Shown: in pieces, positions 9,319 to 18,135 of the stretch
Layout of the letters: each line of letters begins with the position of its first letter
Position numbering within the stretch: position 1 is the stretch's first letter
Assembly: GCA_016868785.1 (NCBI GenBank)
Contig: VGFS01000008.1
Location: forward strand, 1-64,000
Reading direction: 5' to 3'
Length of the DNA: 64,000 bases
Source of the DNA: Bacteroidota bacterium
Lineage (GTDB): Bacteria > Bacteroidota > Bacteroidia > NS11-12g > UBA955
Notes under the pieces: generated by a model
Database searches by the model: none
What the model was told of the DNA's origin: nothing
What the model saw: only the letters and a program-made list of their open reading frames with translations
Position numbers and translations under genes: made by a program

Positions 9319-10626
9319 TCAGTCGATGCGTGTGATTTTGGCACCCAAGGCGTTCAATCGCTCTTCGATGCGCTCATAGCCACGGTCGATCTGTTCGATG
9401 TTTTTGATGGTGCTCTTGCCTTTGGCACTCATGGCGGCGATCAACAGAGCCACGCCCGCACGAATGTCGGGTGAGCTCATGGTAATGCCTTTGAGCTGCG
9501 TTCTGCGATCCAAACCAATGACGGTTGCACGGTGAGGGTCGCACAGGATGATTTGAGCTCCCATATCGATCAGGTTGTCGACGAAGAACAGGCGGCTTTC
9601 AAACATTTTCTGATGGATCAACACAGTACCGCGCGCTTGTGTGGCGGTCACCAAGGCAATGGAAATCAAATCAGGGGTGAATCCTGGCCAAATTTGATCG
9701 GAAACCGTTAATATAGAACCATCGATGAAGGTATCGATTTCATAGTGATCCATGGCAGGGATGAAAATGTCATCGCCCCGGATTTCTATTTTCACCCCCA
9801 ATCTTTGGAACATTTTAGGGATAATGCCGAGCATGTCTACCCGGCAACCTTTTAAGGTGATTTCGCTTTGGGTGATGGCGGCCATCCCAATGAAACTGCC
9901 GATTTCAATCATATCGGGAAGGCAACGGTGCGCACATCCGCCCAATTGTTTTACCCCTTCTATGGTGAGTTGGTTGGAGCCGATGCCGGTAATTTTGGCC
10001 CCCATGCTATTGAGCATCAAGCACAGTTGCTGTAAATAGGGTTCGCAAGCGGCATTGTAAATGGTGGTTGTGCCTTCGGCCAATACCGCAGCCATCAGAA
10101 TGTTGGCAGTACCGGTTACCGACGCTTCGTCGAGCAACATGTAGCAGCCTTTCAAACGGTCGCTGCTGACTTTATAAAAATTGTTTTCGGCTTGAAATTC
10201 GAAATTTGCTCCCAAGTTGATGAATCCTTCAAAGTGGGTGTCGAGTCTTCGTCGGCCAATTTTGTCGCCGCCTGGCGAGGGGATGTAGCCACGTCCAAAA
10301 CGGGCCAACAAAGGTCCAACGATCATGATAGACCCGCGCAAAGCAGCCCCTTGTTTTTTGAATTCCGCGCTATTGAGGAATTCTAGGTCGATATTGTCGG
10401 AGACGAACGTGTATGAGCCGCGCTCATTGCGGGTTACTTTTACCCCCAAGCTTTGCAACAATTCGATGAGCTTTAATACGTCGCGAATCTCCGGTATGTT
10501 GGTGATGGTGACGGGCTCTGCGGTCAATAAAACGGAACAAAGGACTTGTAACGCTTCATTTTTTGCACCCTGAGGGATGATTTCTCCGCGGAGTTTGTGT
10601 CCGCCTTCAATTTCAAATATGGCCAT
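9319..10626 (-). CDS. murA: UDP-N-acetylglucosamine 1-carboxyvinyltransferase (Asp variant at the catalytic Cys position)
   Basis: GAKNEALQVL, ALRGSIMIVGPLLARFGRGYIPSPGGDKIGRRRLDTHF, ASVTGTANILMAAVLAEG, RGYERIEERLNALGA. Confidence 0.97.
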   Translation of the reverse strand: MAIFEIEGGHKLRGEIIPQGAKNEALQVLCSVLLTAEPVTITNIPEIRDVLKLIELLQSLGVKVTRNERGSYTFVSDNIDLEFLNSAEFKKQGAALRGSIMIVGPLLARFGRGYIPSPGGDKIGRRRLDTHFEGFINLGANFEFQAENNFYKVSSDRLKGCYMLLDEASVTGTANILMAAVLAEGTTTIYNAACEPYLQQLCLMLNSMGAKITGIGSNQLTIEGVKQLGGCAHRCLPDMIEIGSFIGMAAITQSEITLKGCRVDMLGIIPKMFQRLGVKIEIRGDDIFIPAMDHYEIDTFIDGSILTVSDQIWPGFTPDLISIALVTATQARGTVLIHQKMFESRLFFVDNLIDMGAQIILCDPHRATVIGLDRRTQLKGITMSSPDIRAGVALLIAAMSAKGKSTIKNIEQIDRGYERIEERLNALGAKITRID

Positions 10627-10631
10627 GATGG

Positions 10632-11309
10632 TTAGAATCGACGGTAGTTTTTACCGCGGTTTTTGTTGTTTTTTTTGTTGTTGTTTTTATTGTTGCGGCT
10701 GAAGTGCTGAGATTTTTGTTGGGCAGGACGGCGGATACTCACAGTGGTATCGGCGCTCACCACCAATTCTGAACCTTCGATGTTTAACTGTCCTTTCGAT
10801 AAGGTCTTCAGGTGGTCGGCGATGACTTCATTGCTCAAATTTTCGTTGTTCCATGCTTTGCAAGAATTGTACATGAAAGAAGCAATCATGTTCACCAAGT
10901 CTTGTTTGAGTTCGACATCTTCCATCTCTGCTGCACGATCAATCATCATTTGCAAGTTGCGGCCATAAAAGCGAAAGCGAATCCCACTGAAATTGTAGCC
11001 CAAATGATCGGGGCGTACGAATTCTTTTTTGATTGGAACGATCTCATACGGACAATCTACGTCCAATTCATAATTGGCAATCTGAAAGATATGACCCCAC
11101 AAAATCTCTTTGTAATTCGATTGTTGTTTGATTTCAGGATTCAATGTTGCCATGATTTGGGCCAAATTGTGAACCCAAGAAGTGCGTTCTTCCTTGCTGG
11201 CCATGGTTTTGATGTGGTCGATGTACTCTTGCACGTGACGACCGTATTCGGCGATGCCCAATGCAGTTCTTTGTGTATTGTAATCGTCTTGGAGCGTAAG
11301 CATATACAT
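10632..11309 (-). CDS. DUF4290 domain protein with basic Asn/Lys-rich C-terminal tail
   Basis: QDDYNTQRTALGIAEYGRHVQEYIDHIKTM...WGHIFQIANYELDVDCPYEI; 6 nt upstream of murA. Start uncertain (ORF opens at 11333). Confidence 0.75.
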   Translation of the reverse strand: MYMLTLQDDYNTQRTALGIAEYGRHVQEYIDHIKTMASKEERTSWVHNLAQIMATLNPEIKQQSNYKEILWGHIFQIANYELDVDCPYEIVPIKKEFVRPDHLGYNFSGIRFRFYGRNLQMMIDRAAEMEDVELKQDLVNMIASFMYNSCKAWNNENLSNEVIADHLKTLSKGQLNIEGSELVVSADTTVSIRRPAQQKSQHFSRNNKNNNKKNNKNRGKNYRRF

Positions 11310-11386
11310 GCAAAATAACACAGAACCAATCAAATAAAATTCAAAACTTTCCCGCAGTTGTCGTGTTTGTTATACAAGCAATACAC

Positions 11387-12016
11387 ATGAAAAATCAAAT
11401 CGTTTCCGAGTACGTGAAATACTGCCTCAAACACGGGCAGGCCCCTGCAAATGTTTATCAACTTTGTGAGCATTTGAACATCGAAGAATCGACGTTTTAC
11501 AGCCACTTTGGTAGCTTAGATAAAGTGGAGGAATCGGTGCTGGTGACCCGCTGGACATCGGTGGCCGAAAAGTTCGCGCAAGAAGAGCAATTTGCGGGAT
11601 ACGGCTTAACGGAAAAGATGCTAACCCTGCATTTTGCCTTCATTGAGAGTCTGCGCGACATCAGAAGTTACTTGCTATGGAAGTTTAAGGATTGGAAAAA
11701 TCCCATGGACCAAGTAAAGGGACTGATGGCATTGAGAGAAGCATTCCAAAAAACGGTGAGCCCCTTGTTAGATATGGCAAGCAATCAGGGAGAAATCCCT
11801 GATCGAAAAGTGGTTTCCAAGTTAAACGTGGAAGCGCTGGGCATGAACTTGGCCTTTGTGATGCATTTTTGGTTGAAAGATGATTCCACAGATTTTGAGC
11901 GCACCGATGCCTGCATAGAAAAATCAGTACAGTTGACCATGGACTTTGTGGGCAGAAATGCGGTAGACAAATTGTTTGATTTTGGCAAATTCTTGATTCA
12001 AGGATTTCAGCGATGA
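11387..12016 (+). CDS. TetR/AcrR-like transcriptional regulator
   Basis: N-terminal helix-turn-helix (VYQLCEHLNIEESTFYSHFGSLDKVEESVL), all-helical C-terminal domain. The ORF opens at 11363. Confidence 0.7.
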   Translation: MKNQIVSEYVKYCLKHGQAPANVYQLCEHLNIEESTFYSHFGSLDKVEESVLVTRWTSVAEKFAQEEQFAGYGLTEKMLTLHFAFIESLRDIRSYLLWKFKDWKNPMDQVKGLMALREAFQKTVSPLLDMASNQGEIPDRKVVSKLNVEALGMNLAFVMHFWLKDDSTDFERTDACIEKSVQLTMDFVGRNAVDKLFDFGKFLIQGFQR

Positions 12017-13350
12017 TCGATACCCAAGACAAAATACCCACGTCCAAAGTGGAGCGCGCCATAAAATTGGTGGGAGCCGGGGCAAAAATTGGCGGGAATT
12101 ACTTGAAATATTACGCCAAGAAAACAATCAACAGCGATACCACCAAAGAAGAACTTCACGCCAACAATGCTAACGATATTTATCAATCCTTGAGTCAGCT
12201 CAAAGGCAGTGCATTGAAAGTGGCGCAGATGCTCAGCATGGACAAAAACCTGCTGCCGCGGGCTTACACCGACAAATTTGCCATGTCTCAATACTCAGCG
12301 CCCCCAATGTCGGGTCCGTTGGTGGTTAGAACCTTTCAAAAGTCAGTGGGAAAATCACCGTTCGATGTGTTTGACCAATTCAATACGCAATGTAGTGCCG
12401 CGGCCAGTATCGGGCAGGTACATCAAGCCCAAAAAGATGGCAAAACCTTGGCCGTGAAAGTGCAATATCCTGGCATTGCCGACAGTATTCAAAGCGATCT
12501 GAAAATGGTAAAACCTGTGGCCAATGCCATGTTCGGCTTGCCAGAAAAAGAGATGCAGAAATACTTCCAAGAAGTGGAAGAAAAGCTACTTGAGGAGACG
12601 AATTACACCTTAGAACTTCAGCGATCACAGGAAATTGCGAAGGCATCTTTAATAGTGAAAGATGTGTTTTTCCCCAACTACTATCCCGAATTCAGCAGCC
12701 CCAAAGTGTTGGTGATGGACTGGCTGCAAGGCGATCACTTGAAAGAGTTTCTCGATAAAAAACCATCGCAAGCGATAAAAAATCGGGTAGCGCAAGCCCT
12801 GTGGGATTTTTATAACCACCAACTGCACACAGAGTTGGCCATTCATGCCGATCCGCATCCTGGCAATTTTTTACTACAAGAGGATGGTCGCGTAGGTGTG
12901 ATTGATTTCGGTTGCGTGAAAGTAGTGCCCGAAGATTTCTATTATCATTATTTCCCCTTATTGGTTCCGGAAATCCGCGAAAATCAAGCCGTGGTAGACC
13001 AATTACTCAATCACATAGAAATCATTTTCCCCCAAGATTCGCAAGCCGTAAAAGATGAGTTGCAAGTGGCCTTTTTGGACATGACAGCGCTATTGAGTCG
13101 GCCGTTTGAATCCGAACAATTCCAGTTTACGCATGAATTCATCGATGAAATCTATGCCAAAGGGGAGGAGATTTATCAGATTCCAGAGGTAAAACGTCCT
13201 ACGCAACCCAGGGGGAGCAAACATGCCTTGTATGTGAACAGGACCTATTTCGGCATCTACAGCATGATGGCAGATTTGAATGCCTCCATCGAAACCAAAT
13301 CACACACTTGGTCTGGTAAATTGGTAGATTATTGGAAAGACAGCGTTTAA
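12013..13350 (+). CDS. ABC1/AarF/UbiB-COQ8 family atypical kinase
   Basis: SALKVAQMLSMD (KxGQ-like), AAASIGQVHQA Ala-rich loop, HADPHPGNFLL catalytic motif, VIDFGCVK; ATGA overlap with the upstream TetR gene. Confidence 0.9.
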   Translation: MIDTQDKIPTSKVERAIKLVGAGAKIGGNYLKYYAKKTINSDTTKEELHANNANDIYQSLSQLKGSALKVAQMLSMDKNLLPRAYTDKFAMSQYSAPPMSGPLVVRTFQKSVGKSPFDVFDQFNTQCSAAASIGQVHQAQKDGKTLAVKVQYPGIADSIQSDLKMVKPVANAMFGLPEKEMQKYFQEVEEKLLEETNYTLELQRSQEIAKASLIVKDVFFPNYYPEFSSPKVLVMDWLQGDHLKEFLDKKPSQAIKNRVAQALWDFYNHQLHTELAIHADPHPGNFLLQEDGRVGVIDFGCVKVVPEDFYYHYFPLLVPEIRENQAVVDQLLNHIEIIFPQDSQAVKDELQVAFLDMTALLSRPFESEQFQFTHEFIDEIYAKGEEIYQIPEVKRPTQPRGSKHALYVNRTYFGIYSMMADLNASIETKSHTWSGKLVDYWKDSV

Positions 13351-15635
13351 AGCGCAATTCCAATGCTCATCAATATGGCGCGACCGTCGGATGGCATCAA
13401 GCCAGGGCCGGGATATCCTCCAGATCGGCGGGTGAAATAGTGTACATTGGTGAGGTTGTTTACACTCAATTTCAAGTTTACCGATTTGCTCACACTCAAT
13501 GTGGTATTCCAATCCCAGATGCGGTAGGCGGGAATTAGTCCGGTGTTGCCGTTGCTGCTAGCAGGGCGGGTGTTGTTCGCATCCGAAAAGGTTTCCGACA
13601 CATAACTCATCTGAATTTGGGTAATGAATTTACGCTGAGGATTGTTCTTCGAAGCACATTGGAATCCTATGCCAGTGCGCAAGATGTTGGATGGCGCATT
13701 TTCTACAGAATTGCCTTTGAGGTTAATAGAATCATATTTGCCCGCATTGTTTTTGGTGGTGATATAATAGTTGCCGTAGCGAGCATGGGTGTAAGCGTAA
13801 CTCACGAAAAAGGGCAAGCCCCAACGACTGTTTTTCCTCAGTTTTTTGACCAAATCTACATCCACAACCGCCTCGATGCCCGTGCTTTTGCTGTTTCCCA
13901 CGTTGGTTTTAAGCGTGATGGCCTTTCCTTGGTTGTCGAACTGGGTGATTCTGCCAATCCGGTTATTGTACTGAAGTACGAAAACACTGGCGTCGAAATA
14001 AAGCCACTGTCCTTTGCGACCTCTGAAACCCAAATCGTTGTTGTAGCCGTTGGCATCTTTGAGGTTGGCGTCGATCTGCTCCGTTCCAGGGGCTGCCTGC
14101 ATGTCGCTGAAAAGTATGGGACGATAGTTTTGGGTGGCGTTTGCATAGATTTCAAAGCCATTTTTCAAGTGATATTCCGCGGAAATGCCACCGAGGAAAA
14201 AGCTTCTTTGCTGAGGGGTTGCGATTACGGGGATTTCTTGTCCAACCAAGTTGTATCCCGTTCTGCCCGAAACGGTTGAATGGATTTGCTCTGCACGTAG
14301 ACCGGGGATCAAAATGAAACGGGGTGAAAAACGAATCACTTGCTCGGCAAACCATGCCATGTTTTGTGTGTTGAAAGTCAGGGCAGTGGGGAAGAGGTTT
14401 GTGGTAAAGTTCGCATCAATACCCGTGCTGCCCACCCCTTTCTGATATCGCTGTGTTTGCCCTTTGAAATAGCGAATGCCCGTGCTCAAAGTTTGCTTTT
14501 TGCCAAACAATACATAATGGGAAATGTAGCTGATTTCTGTACCGATGTTTTTGTATTTGTCGGTAGCCAAATCCCGGGTGTTGTATTGTCCTGTGGCTTT
14601 GTTGATGGTGTCGGTCACCAAAATACTTGCCGTATTGCCAATGCTGTGGCGTGTAGCATCCATGCCGAATACTTGTACTTGGAGACGACTTCTAACTGAT
14701 AGCGCGTAGTCCAATTTGATGTTGGCGGTTTGCCAAGGAGTAGAGAACCAATTTCTGCTGCGAAAACTCTGTTTGATGTCTTGCGCAAATTGCAGGTCGG
14801 TCAATCCACCCGGCTGTTGACTCAACATGTTGTAACGCATGTAGTCTATGCTGATGTGGGCTTTTTTGCCCAAATTGTAGGTGCCTGATCCATAAAACGT
14901 TTCAGTTTCATAGGCGCTGTTTTTGCGGAATCCATCGGCCGAACGCTTGTCGTAAAAGGCATAATAATGTCCTTTGTTGGTCTTGCCACCCAATCCTACA
15001 TAGGTGTTGAGCAAGCCAAAACTGCCAATGGTCTGCTGGCTTTCCGCATGACAAGGCTTTTGAAGATTGCTTCCATCGCGCATTACATAGTTAATCAATC
15101 CGCCAAACTGAGGTCCGTACTGCAATGCACCAGCCCCTCTGGTAATCTGAATGCGCTGTATCGCTTGCATGGGCGGATTGTAATAAGCCTCTGGATATCC
15201 ATAGGGATCTGCGGAAATATCGGCGCCGTTCTGACGGATGTTGAACTCCCAACTTCTGTTTGGACTAAGTCCGCGGTTGGCAATCCCAATTTGAATGCCC
15301 GAGCCATCGCTTTCCCAAATGTGAATCCCCGGTACTTTGGCCAGAATTTGTCGCATCGAATTGTTCGCCACCACCGTATTCAGTTGGTCCATCACCACCA
15401 GACTGTTCTTTTTACCGGCATTGATTTTGGTGCCCACCACTTCCGGCAACATCATGACGTCGCGCTGCTGTCCGCTTCCTACAAGGGTAATTTCAGATAG
15501 ATATTCTAAGTGCAAGGACGTATCGGCCTTCGGATTAGCTTGGGATTGTGCGAATGAAGAAGAAGTAAGAGAAAAACCCGAAAAGATGATCAAATAGGGT
15601 ACAATGTTCTTGGTGGTAAAATTGAAAAAAGCCAT
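13347..15635 (-). CDS. TonB-dependent outer-membrane receptor, FecA (ferric dicitrate)-like
   Basis: Plug domain NRGLSPNRSWEFNIRQNGADISADPYGYPEAYYNPP, RIQITRGAGALQYGPQFGGLINYVMRD, C-terminal barrel. Confidence 0.88.
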   Translation of the reverse strand: MAFFNFTTKNIVPYLIIFSGFSLTSSSFAQSQANPKADTSLHLEYLSEITLVGSGQQRDVMMLPEVVGTKINAGKKNSLVVMDQLNTVVANNSMRQILAKVPGIHIWESDGSGIQIGIANRGLSPNRSWEFNIRQNGADISADPYGYPEAYYNPPMQAIQRIQITRGAGALQYGPQFGGLINYVMRDGSNLQKPCHAESQQTIGSFGLLNTYVGLGGKTNKGHYYAFYDKRSADGFRKNSAYETETFYGSGTYNLGKKAHISIDYMRYNMLSQQPGGLTDLQFAQDIKQSFRSRNWFSTPWQTANIKLDYALSVRSRLQVQVFGMDATRHSIGNTASILVTDTINKATGQYNTRDLATDKYKNIGTEISYISHYVLFGKKQTLSTGIRYFKGQTQRYQKGVGSTGIDANFTTNLFPTALTFNTQNMAWFAEQVIRFSPRFILIPGLRAEQIHSTVSGRTGYNLVGQEIPVIATPQQRSFFLGGISAEYHLKNGFEIYANATQNYRPILFSDMQAAPGTEQIDANLKDANGYNNDLGFRGRKGQWLYFDASVFVLQYNNRIGRITQFDNQGKAITLKTNVGNSKSTGIEAVVDVDLVKKLRKNSRWGLPFFVSYAYTHARYGNYYITTKNNAGKYDSINLKGNSVENAPSNILRTGIGFQCASKNNPQRKFITQIQMSYVSETFSDANNTRPASSNGNTGLIPAYRIWDWNTTLSVSKSVNLKLSVNNLTNVHYFTRRSGGYPGPGLMPSDGRAILMSIGIAL

Positions 15636-15660
15636 CTATTTATAATGGTTCTAAACAGTG

Positions 15661-15691
15661 CAAACTTACACCGAAAATTGAGCACCGCCAA
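15661..15691 (-). promoter_or_regulatory. Promoter TTG-N20-TAAGTTTG for the TonB receptor
   Basis: Minus strand: TTG (complement 15689-15691), 20-nt spacer, TAAGTTTG (complement 15661-15668), start codon at 15635. Confidence 0.65.
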
Positions 15692-15693
15692 CT

Positions 15694-15716
15694 TTATTTA
15701 GAATTATTTTAAATAA
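15694..15716. promoter_or_regulatory. Candidate operator, 23-bp palindrome with one mismatched pair
   Basis: TTATTTAGAATTATTTTAAATAA, 10 of 11 pairs symmetric, 2 bp upstream of the -33 TTG. Confidence 0.6.
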
Positions 15717-15803
15717 CATGACAATTGTCAGGGAATGAACCATAATCTGCTTCATTTTTCATCGGCGCAAGCCTAATAGTGCACTTCACTGTAGGCTGAT
15801 TGA

Positions 15804-16469
15804 TTACAAAGCCCTAAAAGTATAGCCGTCCGATTTCATTCTTTCCAAGTACTTGGGTAGGATATACTTGAGCTGGTTTTCTGCTTTTTCGCTGTCGTGA
15901 AACACCACAATGCTACCCGGTTTACTGTGATTCAGTAGGGCTTTGAGGCTTCTGTCAACGTTTAAATTGCGGTCGTAATCGCAGCTCAAATTGCTCCATT
16001 GTACTACCTCGTACCCCAGTGCCTTCAGCGCTCGGGTCTGCCGTAAAGTAATCCTACCATAGGGAGGACGGAACAATCGCCCTGTTTCAGCACCCACCGC
16101 TGCCAATGCCTCCTCGCAGGTCATTACCTCTTTCATGTAGGCATCTGCAGCAAAACGCCACCCCTTAACATGATGCATGGTGTGATTCGCCAACGTATGC
16201 CCCGCCAACCTTACCTGCTCGGCCACCGCCGGGTACTTTCGTAGATTGTCGCCCACACAAAAAAAGGTTGCTACAGCGCCGTATTGCGACAACTGATCCA
16301 AAACCCACGGCGTGATATTCGGATGTGGCCCATCGTCAAACGTTAAAAAGACTGCCTTCTCCGTTACCTCCCTGCGCCACGTAAATGACGGAAACAGGCG
16401 CTGAATTGTGGAAGGAACCGAGAAAAAGTGCATCGCAAAGCAAAGTTGTGACTTTTGACATGTTTTCAC
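15804..16469 (-). CDS. Polysaccharide deacetylase (NodB homology, CE4)
   Basis: VFLTFDDGPHPNITPWVLD, TLANHTMHH, LFRPPYGRI. Confidence 0.92.
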   Translation of the reverse strand: MKTCQKSQLCFAMHFFSVPSTIQRLFPSFTWRREVTEKAVFLTFDDGPHPNITPWVLDQLSQYGAVATFFCVGDNLRKYPAVAEQVRLAGHTLANHTMHHVKGWRFAADAYMKEVMTCEEALAAVGAETGRLFRPPYGRITLRQTRALKALGYEVVQWSNLSCDYDRNLNVDRSLKALLNHSKPGSIVVFHDSEKAENQLKYILPKYLERMKSDGYTFRAL

Positions 16470-16497
16470 AACCCAACATCAATTAAATTTGTACCCT

Positions 16498-17829
16498 ATG
16501 GCAGAAAAAGTAACCCTTGTAGGCGGCGGATTGGCCGGTAGTTTGATGTCGATTTACCTCGCCAAGCGCGGTTACGAAGTGTATATCTATGAACGTCGGG
16601 CCGACATGCGTTCCGGAAACTATGTGGGCGGAAGAAGTATCAACTTGGCGCTGTCTACCCGCGGAATCCGTGGTCTGGCCAAAGTAGGACTCGATCAAGA
16701 AGTGTTGGATATTTCCATACCCATGACGGGCCGAATGATGCACCCCGTGCAAGGCGATCTGAAATATCAGCCCTATGGCAAAGAAGGACAGGCCATTTAC
16801 AGTGTATCGCGCGGACAATTAAACATCAAATTGCTGCAACTTGCCGATCAGTACCCCAACATTCACATGTTTTTCAACTACAAGTGCACTGCCGCCAACC
16901 TTGAAACCTGTGAAACGACTTACACCAATGAAAATGGAGAGACGGTGGTTGACAAAGCCGATGTGGTTTTGGGTACCGATGGTGCTTTCAGTGCGCTTCG
17001 CGATGCCATGCAGCGTACCCCCCGTTTTAATTTTTCCCAGAATTACGAGAACTACGGATACAAAGAATTGGAGATTGTGCCCGATGCCAACGGAGAATTT
17101 CAGTTCGATAAAAATTGCCTGCATATATGGCCTCGCAAGAGTTTCATGATGATTGCATTGCCCAATCCGGGTGGGAACTTTACTTGTACATTATTTATGC
17201 CCTTTGATGGCAATCCGGGCATCGACGACCTGAAAACGCCCGAGCAAATTACTGTGTTTTTCAATACCCATTTCCCCGACGCCGTGCCAATGATGCCGGG
17301 TTTGGTGGACGACTACTTGCAAAATCCTACTGGAATGTTAACCACCATGCGTTGTTACCCATGGGTGAAAGGAACCAATGCGCTGATGGGGGATAGTGCT
17401 CACGCCGTTGTGCCGTTTTACGGTCAAGGCATGAACTGCTCGTTTGAGGATTGCATAGTATTGGATGAGTGCATCGAAGAATTGGGCGGCGATTGGGCAT
17501 CTGTGCTCGATGCCTATCAAAAGTTGCGCAAACCCAATGCCGACGCGATCGCCAATTTGGCCTTGCAGAATTTCGTGGAAATGCGTGATTTGGTTGGTAG
17601 CGATGCCTTCTTACACAAAAAGAAAGTAGAACACACCTTGAGTGAAAAGCACCCCGATTTGTTTGTATCTCAATACGAACGGGTAACGTTTTCAACCCGC
17701 GATTACGCGGAAGCGCTGGCGTATGGCGAACTCAACGACCGCGTTCTTGAGTCCATCATCCAGAATGGTTGGGAAGAGCGGTTGGACGATCGTGCATTCG
17801 TTGAGACGTTGTTTGCCGACAACAAATAA
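16498..17829 (+). CDS. kmo: Kynurenine 3-monooxygenase
   Basis: GGGLAGSLMSIYLAKRGYEVYIYERR, GGRSINLALSTRG, LMGDSAHAVVPFYGQGMNCSFEDC. The ORF opens at 16489; MAEKV at 16498 is preferred. Confidence 0.9.
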   Translation: MAEKVTLVGGGLAGSLMSIYLAKRGYEVYIYERRADMRSGNYVGGRSINLALSTRGIRGLAKVGLDQEVLDISIPMTGRMMHPVQGDLKYQPYGKEGQAIYSVSRGQLNIKLLQLADQYPNIHMFFNYKCTAANLETCETTYTNENGETVVDKADVVLGTDGAFSALRDAMQRTPRFNFSQNYENYGYKELEIVPDANGEFQFDKNCLHIWPRKSFMMIALPNPGGNFTCTLFMPFDGNPGIDDLKTPEQITVFFNTHFPDAVPMMPGLVDDYLQNPTGMLTTMRCYPWVKGTNALMGDSAHAVVPFYGQGMNCSFEDCIVLDECIEELGGDWASVLDAYQKLRKPNADAIANLALQNFVEMRDLVGSDAFLHKKKVEHTLSEKHPDLFVSQYERVTFSTRDYAEALAYGELNDRVLESIIQNGWEERLDDRAFVETLFADNK

Positions 17830-17901
17830 AGGCCATCAGCCGTTTTAGTTGTCATTGCCATAAGCTTTCGGTCTCACTAAACGAAAACGCCTTCAAGCCA
17901 A

Positions 17902-18135
17902 TTACTTGGATTTTTTCTGGTTGTATTGGGCTTTTGTTTTGGCTTCAATACTATCGATGATGTCCGGATTGTACTGGGTTTTATACTTTCCTTTCAGGGT
18001 GAATTTTCCCTTGCGCTCTCCGCGGGTGTCGCGGATGGGTTTGAGTATGGTCATGTAGGCCCAAACACTCACAGTGGTGATGAGGGCAAAGAAACCAATG
18101 GCTACAATCAGTTTGTTGCGTTGTTGCTTGTTCAT
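17902..18135 (-). CDS. Small single-TM hypothetical protein
   Basis: 77 aa, one TM helix, basic C-terminus; ATG overlaps the upstream stop by 4 nt (ATGA). Confidence 0.65.
   Translation of the reverse strand: MNKQQRNKLIVAIGFFALITTVSVWAYMTILKPIRDTRGERKGKFTLKGKYKTQYNPDIIDSIEAKTKAQYNQKKSK

Noticed and set aside
13617-14279. 220-aa plus-strand ORF inside the TonB receptor
   Set aside because: Antisense shadow of a clear receptor coding frame.
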